Positions 17,270 to 25,897 of a stretch of DNA of 36,902 nt are shown here, in pieces. Position numbers and translations under genes: made by a program. How positions within the stretch are numbered: position 1 is the stretch's first letter; each line of letters opens with the position of its first letter. Location of the stretch: assembly GCA_945900775.1 (NCBI GenBank), contig CAMDJP010000029.1, forward strand, positions 1 to 36,902, given 5' to 3'. The stretch comes from Akkermansia muciniphila (GTDB lineage Bacteria; Verrucomicrobiota; Verrucomicrobiia; Limisphaerales; SIAT01). The notes under the pieces were generated by a model. That model was not told the origin of the DNA, ran no database searches, and saw only the letters and a program-made list of their open reading frames with translations.

Positions 17270-18451
17270 CTACGACTGGCTCAATCGCTGCTTCGGCGCA
17301 TCGAACATCATGTCGTGCGCCTCCCGCAGGATGTCCGGAATGCGTGTGGCGAACGGACTTTTGCCGACGGTCTGCGTCAGCGTTTTCCAATCCACCTTTG
17401 CCACGGTTTCACCGGGGAACCAGTGGTCGGCTTGGCCGAGGAGATTGTAGCGCATCTTTCCCCAGTCAACGAGATCGAGCGACTTCGCGTAGGTCCAGAG
17501 CCGCAGGATTTCGTTGATGTTCACTTCGCCCGGCACCTCAACGTAGTGCGGTAGGCCCTCGTGCCACCGTGCGCACCAATCGGCCCCAAGCACACGTACC
17601 ATCTCGGCGCGCAGACGTTTTTCGATGGCGGCGATGGTCTCGGGAATCTTGTCGTAGAAGTCCAGCGCGGCAATGTGCTCGTCGAAGTCGCTCGGCCGCG
17701 CGGCGCCGCAGCTCAACGTGTGGACCTGCGGTCGCGCGAGGCAATAGAGGCCATTGAACTGCATCGGCGTGAGTGGCGCGCACATCTCGACCATCTTCGG
17801 TGGTGGTGCGTAGAGCTTTCCGCCTTTGTCATTCGGGCTGATGATGAAGACGCCAATGTCGCGCTTCTCGGCCTCCTCGATTGCCTGCCAGTTGAGGTCG
17901 TTGACGAAGTACCAGTGCAAGTTCACATAGTCGAACTCGTCGCTCCGTAGGGCATCCATGATGATGTCAGTCGTCGCGTGCGTGGAGAAGCCGATGTGTC
18001 GCGCGCGGCCCTCGCGCTGCAACTGACGCATCGCTTCGACGCAACCGCCTTTGCGCAGCGACCAGTCGAGGAGTTGCCGATTGTTGATGCCGTGCAGCGA
18101 GAGCAGGTCCACGTGCTCGAGGTCGAGGTAGCGCATCGAGCGGTCGAATGTGTCGAAGAACTCGCGCTGCGTGGCGAAGGGGGCGACCTTCGTTTGCACA
18201 ATGAGCTTCTCGCGTGGGAATTGCTGAAGTACGGGTGCGAGCTGCATTTCGCTCGAGCCGTAGCCACGTGCGGTCTCGATGTGGTTGATGCCGAGCGCCA
18301 CGGCTCGGTGAATCGTTGCCTCGAGGTTCGCCTGACCTTCCGGCGGCACTTCGCTCCAAGGGATGTCCTGCCACTTGTGCTGATAACGCATCCCACCGCA
18401 GGAGAAGACGGGTAGTTGCAGGTTGGTGCGGCCGAAGCGGCGGTAGCGCAT
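17270..18451 (-). CDS. aldo/keto reductase
   Basis: A 393-residue NAD(P)H-dependent oxidoreductase of the AKR superfamily with a long C-terminal extension. The N-terminal TIM barrel starts [20 protein letters not shown]. Active-site positions are Y64 (RGYGSSE), K88 (QTKVAP) and H120 (LSLHGIN). The usual catalytic Asp is replaced by Glu59 (HIETARGYG). The extension resembles AKRs that carry a ferredoxin-like 4Fe-4S region, but the CxxCxxC-type cysteines are missing, so no cluster is expected. The substrate is unknown. Confidence 0.85.
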   Translation of the reverse strand: MRYRRFGRTNLQLPVFSCGGMRYQHKWQDIPWSEVPPEGQANLEATIHRAVALGINHIETARGYGSSEMQLAPVLQQFPREKLIVQTKVAPFATQREFFDTFDRSMRYLDLEHVDLLSLHGINNRQLLDWSLRKGGCVEAMRQLQREGRARHIGFSTHATTDIIMDALRSDEFDYVNLHWYFVNDLNWQAIEEAEKRDIGVFIISPNDKGGKLYAPPPKMVEMCAPLTPMQFNGLYCLARPQVHTLSCGAARPSDFDEHIAALDFYDKIPETIAAIEKRLRAEMVRVLGADWCARWHEGLPHYVEVPGEVNINEILRLWTYAKSLDLVDWGKMRYNLLGQADHWFPGETVAKVDWKTLTQTVGKSPFATRIPDILREAHDMMFDAPKQRLSQS

Positions 18452-18528
18452 GGCTCGTTATGCCATCGCTCGGTATGGTGTGGCAACCCTGCCTTGATTT
18501 CATGAATGAATCGGTACCGGCAGATGAG

Positions 18529-19092
18529 TCAGCCCAATAAAGCCTGCCTTTTCAAATCGTTCACCATGATCCATTTTCCAGCCGGCAAATCGGCCAACCA
18601 AAACTTTCCGATTCGCACACGCAGGAGCCGCAACGTGGGATGCCCGATGGCGGCAGTCATCCGGCGAACCTGCCGATTTTTCCCTTCCACTAATTCCAAT
18701 CCAATCCAGCAATCGAACACTTTTTTGCGGTGACGAATCGGCGGTTCGCGTGGCGTCACTTGTGGTTGGGGATTGAGGAGCCATGCTTGGCAGGGAAGGG
18801 TCTTTCGTTTTTGGATGATGATGCCAGATTTCAGTTTTGCGAGGGACTCTGCAGCGGGAATGCGCTCCACTTGTGCCCAGTATTCTCGTTCGTGTGCATG
18901 GCGCGGGTGGAGTAGACGGGTGTTCAGGCCCGGTTCGTCGGTGAATAGGAGCAGCCCCTCGCTATCGGCATCGAGTCGCCCGATGGGGTAGACATTCTTT
19001 GGGAAACCGAATTCCGCCAGCGTCCGGTTCGGAGAGGCGTCTGGTGTAAACTGGCTGAGCACACCGTAAGGCTTGTGAAAGGCGATCAGCAT
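18529..19092 (-). CDS. rluE: 23S rRNA pseudouridine synthase, RluE-like
   Basis: A 188-residue RsuA/RluB/E/F-family synthase that isomerises a uridine in rRNA. The ATG at 19092 is chosen because MLIAFHKPYGVLSQF is the expected family start, with no preceding S4 domain. The catalytic motif GRLDADSEGLLL has its Asp at 41. The segments EYWAQVERIP, PPIRHRK and EGKNRQVRRMTAAIGHPTLRLLR match RluE, which modifies position 2457 of E. coli 23S rRNA, more than RsuA or RluB. The exact target here is inference. It is divergent from the small gene at 19236. Confidence 0.85.
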   Translation of the reverse strand: MLIAFHKPYGVLSQFTPDASPNRTLAEFGFPKNVYPIGRLDADSEGLLLFTDEPGLNTRLLHPRHAHEREYWAQVERIPAAESLAKLKSGIIIQKRKTLPCQAWLLNPQPQVTPREPPIRHRKKVFDCWIGLELVEGKNRQVRRMTAAIGHPTLRLLRVRIGKFWLADLPAGKWIMVNDLKRQALLG

Positions 19093-19173
19093 CTGCTGCC
19101 TTCCACAACGACAAGAAGACGCCATGGAGACAAGTCTTTTCGCTATTGCTTGGAGGAGTTCGAAAATAATCTT

Positions 19174-19196
19174 GGTTAGACCGTATATGTCTAACC
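19174..19196. promoter_or_regulatory. perfect inverted repeat, candidate operator
   Basis: GGTTAGAC (19174-19181) and GTCTAACC (19189-19196) are perfect 8-bp arms around the 7-bp AT-rich spacer CGTATAT. The site lies in the divergent region between rluE and the small gene at 19236, about 40 bp upstream of the latter. The half-site size and spacing fit a dimeric repressor. A leader-RNA hairpin is the alternative. No regulator gene is adjacent and I cannot name the binding protein. Confidence 0.55.
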
Positions 19197-19235
19197 TGTG
19201 GGATTAGGTTCGTCGCGTAACTGAAAGGAATAAAT

Positions 19236-19433
19236 ATGAAGACGCCGAACACGCAGATGGAAATTAACTTCGTCAACAACCTGGTGATACACCAAGCCCC
19301 GCGCCGCCGGACGCGGATGGAACGAGCGCAGTGGTGGTTTGCGCACATCCGGCAGGTAGTCAATGCGGCGAGCACGCTGCATCCAGTGCCCGCACCGCGC
19401 CCGATACAGGAGCATCTTGAAATCGCTGCGTGA
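19236..19433 (+). CDS. small protein of unknown function (65 residues)
   Basis: I do not recognise this gene. It begins with ATG after a good ribosome-binding tract (AAAGGAAT, 4 bp upstream of the ATG), better than most genes in this window. The product is basic in the middle (PRRRTRMERAQWWFAHIRQV), contains two adjacent tryptophans, has no signal peptide or membrane segment, and ends in a Pro-rich stretch (VPAPRPIQEHLE). The amphipathic RMERAQWW core could bind nucleic acid or a protein partner, which is only inference. An inverted repeat sits just upstream. It is followed by the M50 protease gene after 108 bp. Confidence 0.6.
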   Translation: MKTPNTQMEINFVNNLVIHQAPRRRTRMERAQWWFAHIRQVVNAASTLHPVPAPRPIQEHLEIAA

Positions 19434-19541
19434 AGTGCTTGTCGATCGGTAAACAGTGAGTCCTGTAGATCCGATATATAGCCTTAAGCAGGCCGCAAAA
19501 GACTTCCGACCGCCGCGCCGAGTTGCTATGCTCCGCGTGCC

Positions 19542-20195
19542 ATGACGCAATCGGCAATACTTGACGGGCTTCTAATGTATTTGTTGTTCATCCCGTTGCT
19601 CACTTTTCACGAGTGGGCGCACGCGTGGGTGGCCTGGAAATGCGGCGATGACACTGCACGTATGCAGGGCCGCGTGACGCTCAATCCCATCGCCCACATG
19701 GAGCTCATCGGCACGGTAGTGCTGCCCCTCTTGGGCATTTTCCTGTCCCTCAGCAACAACGCGCTCGCTGGCTTTATCATCGGCTGGGGACGGCCCGTTC
19801 CGGTGAATATCTCAAATCTGCGAAACCCCCGGCGGGACGACACGCTGGTGGCGCTCGCCGGTCCGGCCATCAATCTAGTGCTGGCTTTCGCACTACTCGC
19901 GCTGGTCAAGCTGGGTTTGCTCGCCGGCCTATCCGGCTTCGAGGATGTAGGTGAACGCGCCGCGAGGTTGAGCCTGTTCCTCTGCTTTTTCAACCTACTA
20001 CCAATCCCGCCGCTAGACGGCTCGCACGTGCTCAAAAACGCCATCGGCATGAGCCACGAAACCTACTGGAAGCTCTGCCAATATGGCTTCATCATTGTCA
20101 TCGTCGCCATTAACATCCCCGGCGTGCGCGAGGCGCTGGCCTTTGTGACCGTTAGCACGTTCGCCCTTATGGCCACCGTGCTCGGCCTCCGTTGA
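19542..20195 (+). CDS. site-2 protease family (M50) membrane metalloprotease
   Basis: A 217-residue integral membrane zinc protease. The metal-binding HEWAH (residues 23-27) lies in the first membrane helix, and the second metal site NLLPIPPLDG (150-159) in a later one. About five or six hydrophobic segments are visible. No PDZ domain or CBS domains are present, so this is the small rhomboid-like-sized group of M50 proteins. These cleave membrane-bound substrates within the bilayer, in known cases to release regulators such as anti-sigma factors. The substrate is unknown here. Confidence 0.85.
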   Translation: MTQSAILDGLLMYLLFIPLLTFHEWAHAWVAWKCGDDTARMQGRVTLNPIAHMELIGTVVLPLLGIFLSLSNNALAGFIIGWGRPVPVNISNLRNPRRDDTLVALAGPAINLVLAFALLALVKLGLLAGLSGFEDVGERAARLSLFLCFFNLLPIPPLDGSHVLKNAIGMSHETYWKLCQYGFIIVIVAINIPGVREALAFVTVSTFALMATVLGLR

Positions 20196-20249
20196 CATGA
20201 AAATGCATTGTGTTCGCCTGCCCTGCCGTCGAATCTTCCCTCGCCCGAC

Positions 20250-20600
20250 ATGATGAAGACCTTCGCTGAACTTGGTTTTCTCGGTCTCCTGATTGCGGTT
20301 GAGGGTTTGGACGGCTCCGGCAAGTCCACGCAAATCTACCTGCTCAAACGCTGGCTGGAGCTGCGCGGCTTGAAAGTCTTCTTCAGCGAATGGAACTCCT
20401 CCGAGCTGGTCAAGTCCGCCACCAGTAAAGGTAAGAAGATGACCCTGCTGACACCCACCACGTTCAGCCTCATCCACGCCACGGACTTCGCAGACCGCTA
20501 TGAGCGCCAACTCGTGCCGCTGCTGCGCGCAGGATGCCTCGTGCTCTGCGATCGATTTTTCTTCACTGCCTTCGCACTGCCACCAATCCGCGGTTTCTGA
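20250..20600 (+). pseudogene. truncated dTMP-kinase-like P-loop protein
   Basis: The frame encodes about 116 residues from the ATG at 20250. The N-terminal half is a good match to the thymidylate-kinase fold: P-loop GLDGSGKST, an ATDFADRYE segment, and DRFFFTAFA, where the D-R pair belongs to the nucleotide-binding DR(Y/F) motif. After that the sequence becomes ALPPIRGF and stops, only 3 bp before ppx. The LID region and C-terminal half, about 90 residues, are missing. None of the three forward frames recovers them, which points to a deletion rather than a frameshift. An active kinase is unlikely. Confidence 0.65.
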
Positions 20601-20603
20601 GAG

Positions 20604-21566
20604 ATGAATCCCGTCGTGCCGCCAGCCTCCGGGGTCGTGCGCCGTGCGGTGATCGATATCGGCACCAACTCCGTGAAGCTGCTCGTGGCCGACGTGGTAG
20701 GTGGTCGCGTCGAAACGGTGCTGGAACGGAGCGAGCAGACGAGGCTGGGTTCGGGCTTCTACACCGATTACCGGTTGCGTACGGAGAACATCGCGGCCAC
20801 TGCGCGCGTGGTAGCAGAGTTCGCCTCGCTGGCCCAAGAGCAGGGGAGTAGAACGCCGCGAGTCATTGCCACCAGCGCCGCACGCGAGGCGGTGAACGCC
20901 GAGGAACTGCTGGCGGCGATTCAGCAAATCGTCGGCTTGCACACCGAGGTCATCTCCGGCGACCAGGAGGCTGAGTGGGTTTATCAGGGAGCGATGCAAG
21001 GGTTGGAGGCGGGCGACGATCTCTTTCTCGTGATGGATCTGGGTGGTGGTAGCACGGAATTCATCCTCGGTCACGGCGGTCACCAGGCGACGCGGTGTAG
21101 CGTGAAGCTCGGCACCGTGCGATGGCTGGAGCGGATGCCGCCAAGCGATCCGCCCATCGCGGCTGAATTGGAGAGCTGCCGCGCGGACTTGCGCGAGTTC
21201 ATCGCGAAGGAGGTCGAGCCCTTGCTAACGGTTGCCTGGAATTCGCTGGGTCGCCGCCCCGGATGCCTCATCGGCACTGGTGGAACTTCAACGATTCTTG
21301 CCCGGATGGAAAAGCGGTTGGTCGTGCATGACCGACAGCGGATCGAGGGAACATTGCTCACTCCGGCACAGGTGCGCGCGCGAGTGGAGGAGCTCTGGAG
21401 GCTCCCGTTGGCCCGCCGCCGGGAGGTGGTCGGCCTGCCCGCGAATCGAGCAGATGTGATGCTTTTCGGGGCGACCATCTACGAAGCGGTGCTGGAGCAG
21501 TTGCGCATCGCAAAATTGCGTGTCAGCGCGCGTGGATTGCGTCATGCGGTGGTCTTGGCGGGTTGA
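20604..21566 (+). CDS. ppx: exopolyphosphatase, Ppx/GppA family
   Basis: A 320-residue phosphatase of the ASKHA fold that would release phosphate from polyphosphate or convert pppGpp to ppGpp. The phosphate-1 loop is DIGTNS (18-23), and GGGSTEF marks the phosphate-2 loop. The late GTGG and RADVMLFG segments complete the fold. The C-terminal HD-like domain of E. coli Ppx is absent, as in short family members. Ppx and GppA activities cannot be separated from sequence alone. The gene starts just after the broken kinase, and the two may once have been one operon. Confidence 0.85.
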   Translation: MNPVVPPASGVVRRAVIDIGTNSVKLLVADVVGGRVETVLERSEQTRLGSGFYTDYRLRTENIAATARVVAEFASLAQEQGSRTPRVIATSAAREAVNAEELLAAIQQIVGLHTEVISGDQEAEWVYQGAMQGLEAGDDLFLVMDLGGGSTEFILGHGGHQATRCSVKLGTVRWLERMPPSDPPIAAELESCRADLREFIAKEVEPLLTVAWNSLGRRPGCLIGTGGTSTILARMEKRLVVHDRQRIEGTLLTPAQVRARVEELWRLPLARRREVVGLPANRADVMLFGATIYEAVLEQLRIAKLRVSARGLRHAVVLAG

Positions 21567-21653
21567 ATTGTTGATCAGACGTCACATGGCTGTTGCTTGC
21601 TTTTTTTTCGGTGAAAGCTACTGTCAGTCTAAAGACTAAAAAGTCCCACCGTT

Positions 21654-22406
21654 ATGGGCTCTAACCAACATCAGCCACAGCAAATTCTTTCATCGCGCGC
21701 CTTCACGCTCATCGAGCTGCTTGTGGTCATCGCCATCATCGGCATTCTCGCCAGTATGCTGCTGCCGGCGCTTGCTAAAGCCAAAAAGGGAGCGCACGCG
21801 ACGGTGTGCCTTTCAAATATGCGCCAATGGGGGACGACCATTGCCATGTACATGAATGATTCGTTCGATGTATTTCCTCACGAAGGGAATCAGGGCGACA
21901 TCAGCACAGCCAAAAACCTCTCTGCATGGTTCAATCAAATGCCTCGGTTAGCTGACCAAGCGGCCCTGAAAGATTTATATATTGCGGGCAATCCGCCGTT
22001 GTCTCGGACTAAATCAATTTTTGCCTGTCCCAGTACAATTGCGAACCCGACAACACTTCCCACCCTTACCACCGCTCTGTTCATGTATGGCTTCAACAAT
22101 CGGATGGATCCAAACGACACGGTAACGGGGGTCAACAATCGGTTTTTCGTGCGGGACCAAGTCACGACTACGTCGGCAACCGTTGTTTTTACAGAGAACA
22201 GTGAGGCAAATTTCCCTACCAGCTCCGGCCTCTACACGCTAGCCCGTCACAATGGGCGTGCGAATCTTGTTTTCGTTGATGGAAGTGCAGCGCCGCTTCT
22301 GGATGCCGACTTCCGCCGGACTGCCGCTGAGGACAACAGCTCCGCGGCGGAGTGGGCCACGTCGCGGAAGGTCTATTGGTATCCCTTCAACGGAGCAGCG
22401 AACTGA
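21654..22406 (+). CDS. H-X9-DG type pseudopilin
   Basis: A 250-residue exported protein with a type IV pilin-like N-terminus. Residues 15-20 read RAFTLI, then ELLVVIAIIGILASML forms the hydrophobic helix. A prepilin peptidase would cut at A16|F17, and Glu at +5 is present. Near the C-terminus is H-N-G-R-A-N-L-V-F-V-DG, the H-X9-DG signature. This family is greatly expanded in Verrucomicrobiota and Planctomycetota. It may form the tip of a type II secretion-like fibre or a surface structure. No other secretion genes are nearby, so this copy stands alone. Convergent with dgt. Confidence 0.88.
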   Translation: MGSNQHQPQQILSSRAFTLIELLVVIAIIGILASMLLPALAKAKKGAHATVCLSNMRQWGTTIAMYMNDSFDVFPHEGNQGDISTAKNLSAWFNQMPRLADQAALKDLYIAGNPPLSRTKSIFACPSTIANPTTLPTLTTALFMYGFNNRMDPNDTVTGVNNRFFVRDQVTTTSATVVFTENSEANFPTSSGLYTLARHNGRANLVFVDGSAAPLLDADFRRTAAEDNSSAAEWATSRKVYWYPFNGAAN

Positions 22407-22411
22407 ACCGG

Positions 22412-23563
22412 TCAGCTCTTCGTTGCAACTAACCGCTCGTGTTCGAGCACGAGGTAGCGGTCGGTCATCCCCGCGAGATAATCACAGATGGCACGGTGTT
22501 TGCCGACCTTGCGGAGCCGCTGGCGCGCTTGCGAGCCGAGTTGCTGCGGGTGCGCAAGGAAGTGCTGGAACAGCTCCTCCATCAGTCGCACGGCGCGCAT
22601 GTTCGGCTCGTGGACGACTGGGTTGAAATAGAGATTGGTGTAAAGATATTCGCGTAGATCCGCGTTCAACTTCCGCCGCGCTTCACTATACTGGACGAGC
22701 GGTTGCTTATGCAGGCGCACCTCGTCGGCTGACTTCACTCCAGCCTCCTTCAGCAGATGTTCCGTGGTGGTCACCACATCCTTCACCTGCTCATCAATCA
22801 GGCAGCGGATAATGAAGTAGCGGCGGCATTCGTCGGCCAACGCGCCGTGCTTCTTGCGGATGCGCCTCGCAGCGCTGCCCCAGAGAGTGACTTCGCGTGC
22901 GAGCTTTCGCTCGTCGAGAAGCCCAGTGTCGAGGCCGTCGTCGAGGTCGTGGTTGTAATAGGTGATCTCGTCAGCGAGGTTGGCGACCTGCGCTTCGAGT
23001 GAAGAATGTTTCGCAGCGAAGCCACGCCGGCGGCTCGGATGATCGTAGGCGGTGTAGTGTTTCGCCAACCCTTCGCGCGTTTCCCACGTGAGGTTCAAGC
23101 CGTGAAAGCTGGGGTACTTCTGCTCCAACTCTTCGACGATGCGGAGGCTCTGGCTGTTGTGCTCAAAGCCGCCGTGACCGCGCATCAACTTGTTCAGCGC
23201 CGCTTCGCCCTTGTGGCCGAAGGGCGAGTGACCGAGGTCGTGTGCCAGTGCGATCGTCTCGGCGAGATCCTCGTTCAGGCGCAGCGCACGGGCGATGCTG
23301 CGGGCCGTGGCCGCTACCTCCATCGTGTGGGTGAGGCGGGTGCGGAGGTGGTCGCCGGTACCGTTCAGGAAGACCTGCGTCTTATACTCGAGTCGGCGGA
23401 AGGCGCGGGAGTGGATGACGCGGTCGCGGTCGCGCTGGTATTCGGTGCGCCAATCGGCCGGCGTTTCCCTGTGCTTACGACCGCGGGTGTCCGCGGAGAA
23501 CTGTGCGTATGGAGCGAGAACCTGCTTCTCGATCTGCTCGAGCTCTTCGCGCGTGCGGGGCAT
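22412..23563 (-). CDS. dgt: deoxyguanosinetriphosphate triphosphohydrolase-like protein
   Basis: A 383-residue HD-domain dNTP triphosphohydrolase that cleaves dNTPs to the nucleoside and tripolyphosphate, adjusting nucleotide pools. The signature segments are RLEYKTQVF, TRLTHTMEV and ALAHDLGHSPFGHKGE; the metal ligands are the His in TRLTH, the HD pair at about 108-109 and a later Asp in LADEITYYNHDLDDGLD. The ATG at 23563 is chosen over a TTG 9 bp upstream. The gene starts 13 bp after ispH. It belongs to the type 2 family rather than the E. coli Dgt group, so substrate range is uncertain. Confidence 0.9.
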   Translation of the reverse strand: MPRTREELEQIEKQVLAPYAQFSADTRGRKHRETPADWRTEYQRDRDRVIHSRAFRRLEYKTQVFLNGTGDHLRTRLTHTMEVAATARSIARALRLNEDLAETIALAHDLGHSPFGHKGEAALNKLMRGHGGFEHNSQSLRIVEELEQKYPSFHGLNLTWETREGLAKHYTAYDHPSRRRGFAAKHSSLEAQVANLADEITYYNHDLDDGLDTGLLDERKLAREVTLWGSAARRIRKKHGALADECRRYFIIRCLIDEQVKDVVTTTEHLLKEAGVKSADEVRLHKQPLVQYSEARRKLNADLREYLYTNLYFNPVVHEPNMRAVRLMEELFQHFLAHPQQLGSQARQRLRKVGKHRAICDYLAGMTDRYLVLEHERLVATKS

Positions 23564-23576
23564 CGTCGGCAAAGGG

Positions 23577-24815
23577 CTAGCTATTGGCCAGCAACTCCTC
23601 GATTGGCTGTCCCTTCAACTCGAACAGTCGCCGCATCACATCCTCTATCAGGTTGTTTGGGCAGGAGGCGCCGGCGGTGACACCCACGACAATTTTGCCG
23701 CTGGGAAGCCATTTCCTCGATTCCACCTCACGGTGCTGATGAATGTTGTAATGCTTGATGCTAGCTGTCGAAGCCATCATGCTGGCATTCTTGATAAAAT
23801 AAGTGGGTAGCTTCTCCTCGCCCATCTCCGCGAGGTGCGTGGTGTTGGAGGAGTTGTAACCGCCGATGACAATGAGTAGGTCGAGCGGTTCCTTAAGCAA
23901 CTTGCCCAATGCGTCCTGCCGGTCTTGGGTGGCGCCGCAGATGGTATCGAAGAAACGGAAATGCTGGGCGAGGTTCGCCGTGCCGTGGCGTTTCTCGATG
24001 GCCGCCTTGATGCGGCGCTGCACTTCCTCGGTCTCGCCGCGCATCATGGTGGTCTGGTTCGCCACGCCGACGGCCTGTAGGTGGAGGTCGGGATCGAAGC
24101 CGGGGGAGTAGGCGCCTTGGAACTGCTCGAGGAACTCATTCTTATTTCCACCGCGAGTGATGTAGTCGCAAACGTAATCGGCCTCGCTAAGGTTGTACAC
24201 GACGAGATAATGGCCGGTACCGTAGGCCGTGGCTTGGGAGGTCGTTGCCTTCGTCTCTTCGTGCTTGGCTTTGCCGTGAATGATGCTTGTGACCGATTCC
24301 TTTGAGTACTGGCGGACGCGTTTCCAGACGCTCATCACGTCGCCGCACGTCGTATCCACAGTTTGGCAGCCGATGGCTTCTAGCTTCCGTCGCGTGGACA
24401 CCTCTGTTCCGAAAGCGGGAATAATGAGGACATCCTTCGCTGTGAGGTTTAGGTTCTCAATCTCAGCGTCCGACGGCTTGGGTGAGATGCTCACGATACC
24501 CATGGCGCGAATCTGGTCGTTGACCTCCGGGTTGTGGATAATTTCGCCAAGAAGGAAGATCCGCGTGGGCGGAGGGAAAACATTGCGCGCCGCATAGGCG
24601 AGGTCGATTGCTCGTTCGACGCCGTAGCAAAAGCCAAATTCCTTGGCCAGCTTCACCGTGAGCAAGCCGTCGGTCGAGGAGACTTGTCCGATGGCGCGCA
24701 TCCGCTCCACCAAATCGCTCCGGTAATGCCTCAGTACCTGCGCCTGCACGGCTTCCATCACGTCCGGCCGCCGGAGATTGACCTTCTGCGGAGCACTTGG
24801 CGCTGGTGTTGACAT
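23577..24815 (-). CDS. ispH: 4-hydroxy-3-methylbut-2-enyl diphosphate reductase
   Basis: A 412-residue enzyme of the last step of the MEP isoprenoid pathway, reducing HMBPP to IPP and DMAPP with a 4Fe-4S cluster. The three cluster cysteines are C63 (EFGFCYGVERA), C157 (TTCGDV) and C293 (TICGATQDRQ). It is the long form known from cyanobacteria and plants, with about 50 extra N-terminal residues and an insertion near 215-250, not the roughly 320-residue E. coli type. It lies 51 bp downstream of argF on the same strand and 13 bp upstream of dgt. Confidence 0.95.
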   Translation of the reverse strand: MSTPAPSAPQKVNLRRPDVMEAVQAQVLRHYRSDLVERMRAIGQVSSTDGLLTVKLAKEFGFCYGVERAIDLAYAARNVFPPPTRIFLLGEIIHNPEVNDQIRAMGIVSISPKPSDAEIENLNLTAKDVLIIPAFGTEVSTRRKLEAIGCQTVDTTCGDVMSVWKRVRQYSKESVTSIIHGKAKHEETKATTSQATAYGTGHYLVVYNLSEADYVCDYITRGGNKNEFLEQFQGAYSPGFDPDLHLQAVGVANQTTMMRGETEEVQRRIKAAIEKRHGTANLAQHFRFFDTICGATQDRQDALGKLLKEPLDLLIVIGGYNSSNTTHLAEMGEEKLPTYFIKNASMMASTASIKHYNIHQHREVESRKWLPSGKIVVGVTAGASCPNNLIEDVMRRLFELKGQPIEELLANS

Positions 24816-24866
24816 AGCAAATTTAACTCTAGCGCCGGCGACGGAGCCGTCGAGTGCAAAACCAGC

Positions 24867-25832
24867 TCATGGGACGAGCCAACTGAGGATGGCCTTCTGT
24901 ACGTGCAGACGGTTCTCGGCTTCATCGAAGATGGTTGGCGCGCTGGCCTCGAAGGTCTGCTCGTCAATCTCTTTGCCGCGATAGGCAGGCAGGCAGTGCA
25001 TCACCAGCACGTCAGGTTTGGCGAGTTTCATGAGCGCCGCGTTGATTTGATAACCGGAGAGGTCTTTGATGCGTTGGACCGCCTCGGCTTCTTTACCCAT
25101 CGAAACCCACACGTCGGTGTAAAGCAGGTCAGCGCCACCGGCAGCGAAGGTTAAATCGGAAGTGAGAACAACTTTTCCACCGCTCGATCGAAAGTCTGCG
25201 CGGATGATCTCGCCCTCCGGTCGCGCCTCAGTGTGAACATGGCTCGCGCCGGCGCGTTCCAGCAACGCGAGCGGCGGTTGGTAGTTTTTTGGAGCGGCGA
25301 TGCGTAGTTCGAAGCCGAGCTTGGCGGCAGCGAAGATCCACGAAATCGGCACGTTGCACGCCCCGTCGCCGACGAACGTCACGACCTTGCCCTGAATCGG
25401 CCCGCGTTTCTCTTGGTAGGTGAAGATGTCACTGAGAATCTGGCACGGATGCTCGTGGTCGGTGAGCGCGTTGATGGTCGGAATGCCCGAGAACTGGGCG
25501 AACTCCTCCACGTCGCTCTGCGCGAAAGTCCGGATGACCGCCCCGTGAATCATCCGACCGAGCACGCGCGCGGTATCCTTGATTGGTTCGCCGCGCCCGA
25601 GTTGGATGTCGTTCGCGTTAAGGAAGAGCGGTTGACCGCCCAGTTCGTGGATGCCGACCTCGAACGAGACACGCGTGCGCGTGGAGGATTTCGAAAAGAT
25701 GAGCGCCCACGTCTGCCCCGCCAGCGGATGTTGCCGATTGTCTTTGCGCTGCGCTTTGAAGACAACGGCGTTTTGCAGAACGGCTTCCATGTCCTTCCGG
25801 GACATGCTTTCCAAGCTCAAGAGATGTTTCAT
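24867..25832 (-). CDS. argF: ornithine carbamoyltransferase
   Basis: A 321-residue transferase that makes citrulline from ornithine and carbamoyl phosphate. Carbamoyl-phosphate contacts are SSTRTR (49-54) and HPCQ (128-131). The ornithine-side motif HCLPAYRG begins at about residue 279. The usual GDGNN segment reads GDGACNVPIS, a common variation. An acetylornithine-specific enzyme is less likely because argJ in the same cluster frees ornithine. The gene is last in the arginine cluster, 65 bp after the DNA glycosylase. Confidence 0.93.
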   Translation of the reverse strand: MKHLLSLESMSRKDMEAVLQNAVVFKAQRKDNRQHPLAGQTWALIFSKSSTRTRVSFEVGIHELGGQPLFLNANDIQLGRGEPIKDTARVLGRMIHGAVIRTFAQSDVEEFAQFSGIPTINALTDHEHPCQILSDIFTYQEKRGPIQGKVVTFVGDGACNVPISWIFAAAKLGFELRIAAPKNYQPPLALLERAGASHVHTEARPEGEIIRADFRSSGGKVVLTSDLTFAAGGADLLYTDVWVSMGKEAEAVQRIKDLSGYQINAALMKLAKPDVLVMHCLPAYRGKEIDEQTFEASAPTIFDEAENRLHVQKAILSWLVP

Positions 25833-25897
25833 AAGCCAAATAGGATTCTGTACAATGGAAGAAAGAGGTTATTATTACGGGATTCTTCTGGGCATCG

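Noticed and set aside
24835-24856. GC-rich hairpin (CGACGG/CCGTCG) between argF and ispH
   Set aside because: The loop is only 2-4 nt and no T tract follows on the minus strand, so it is not a convincing terminator; read-through from argF to ispH remains possible.
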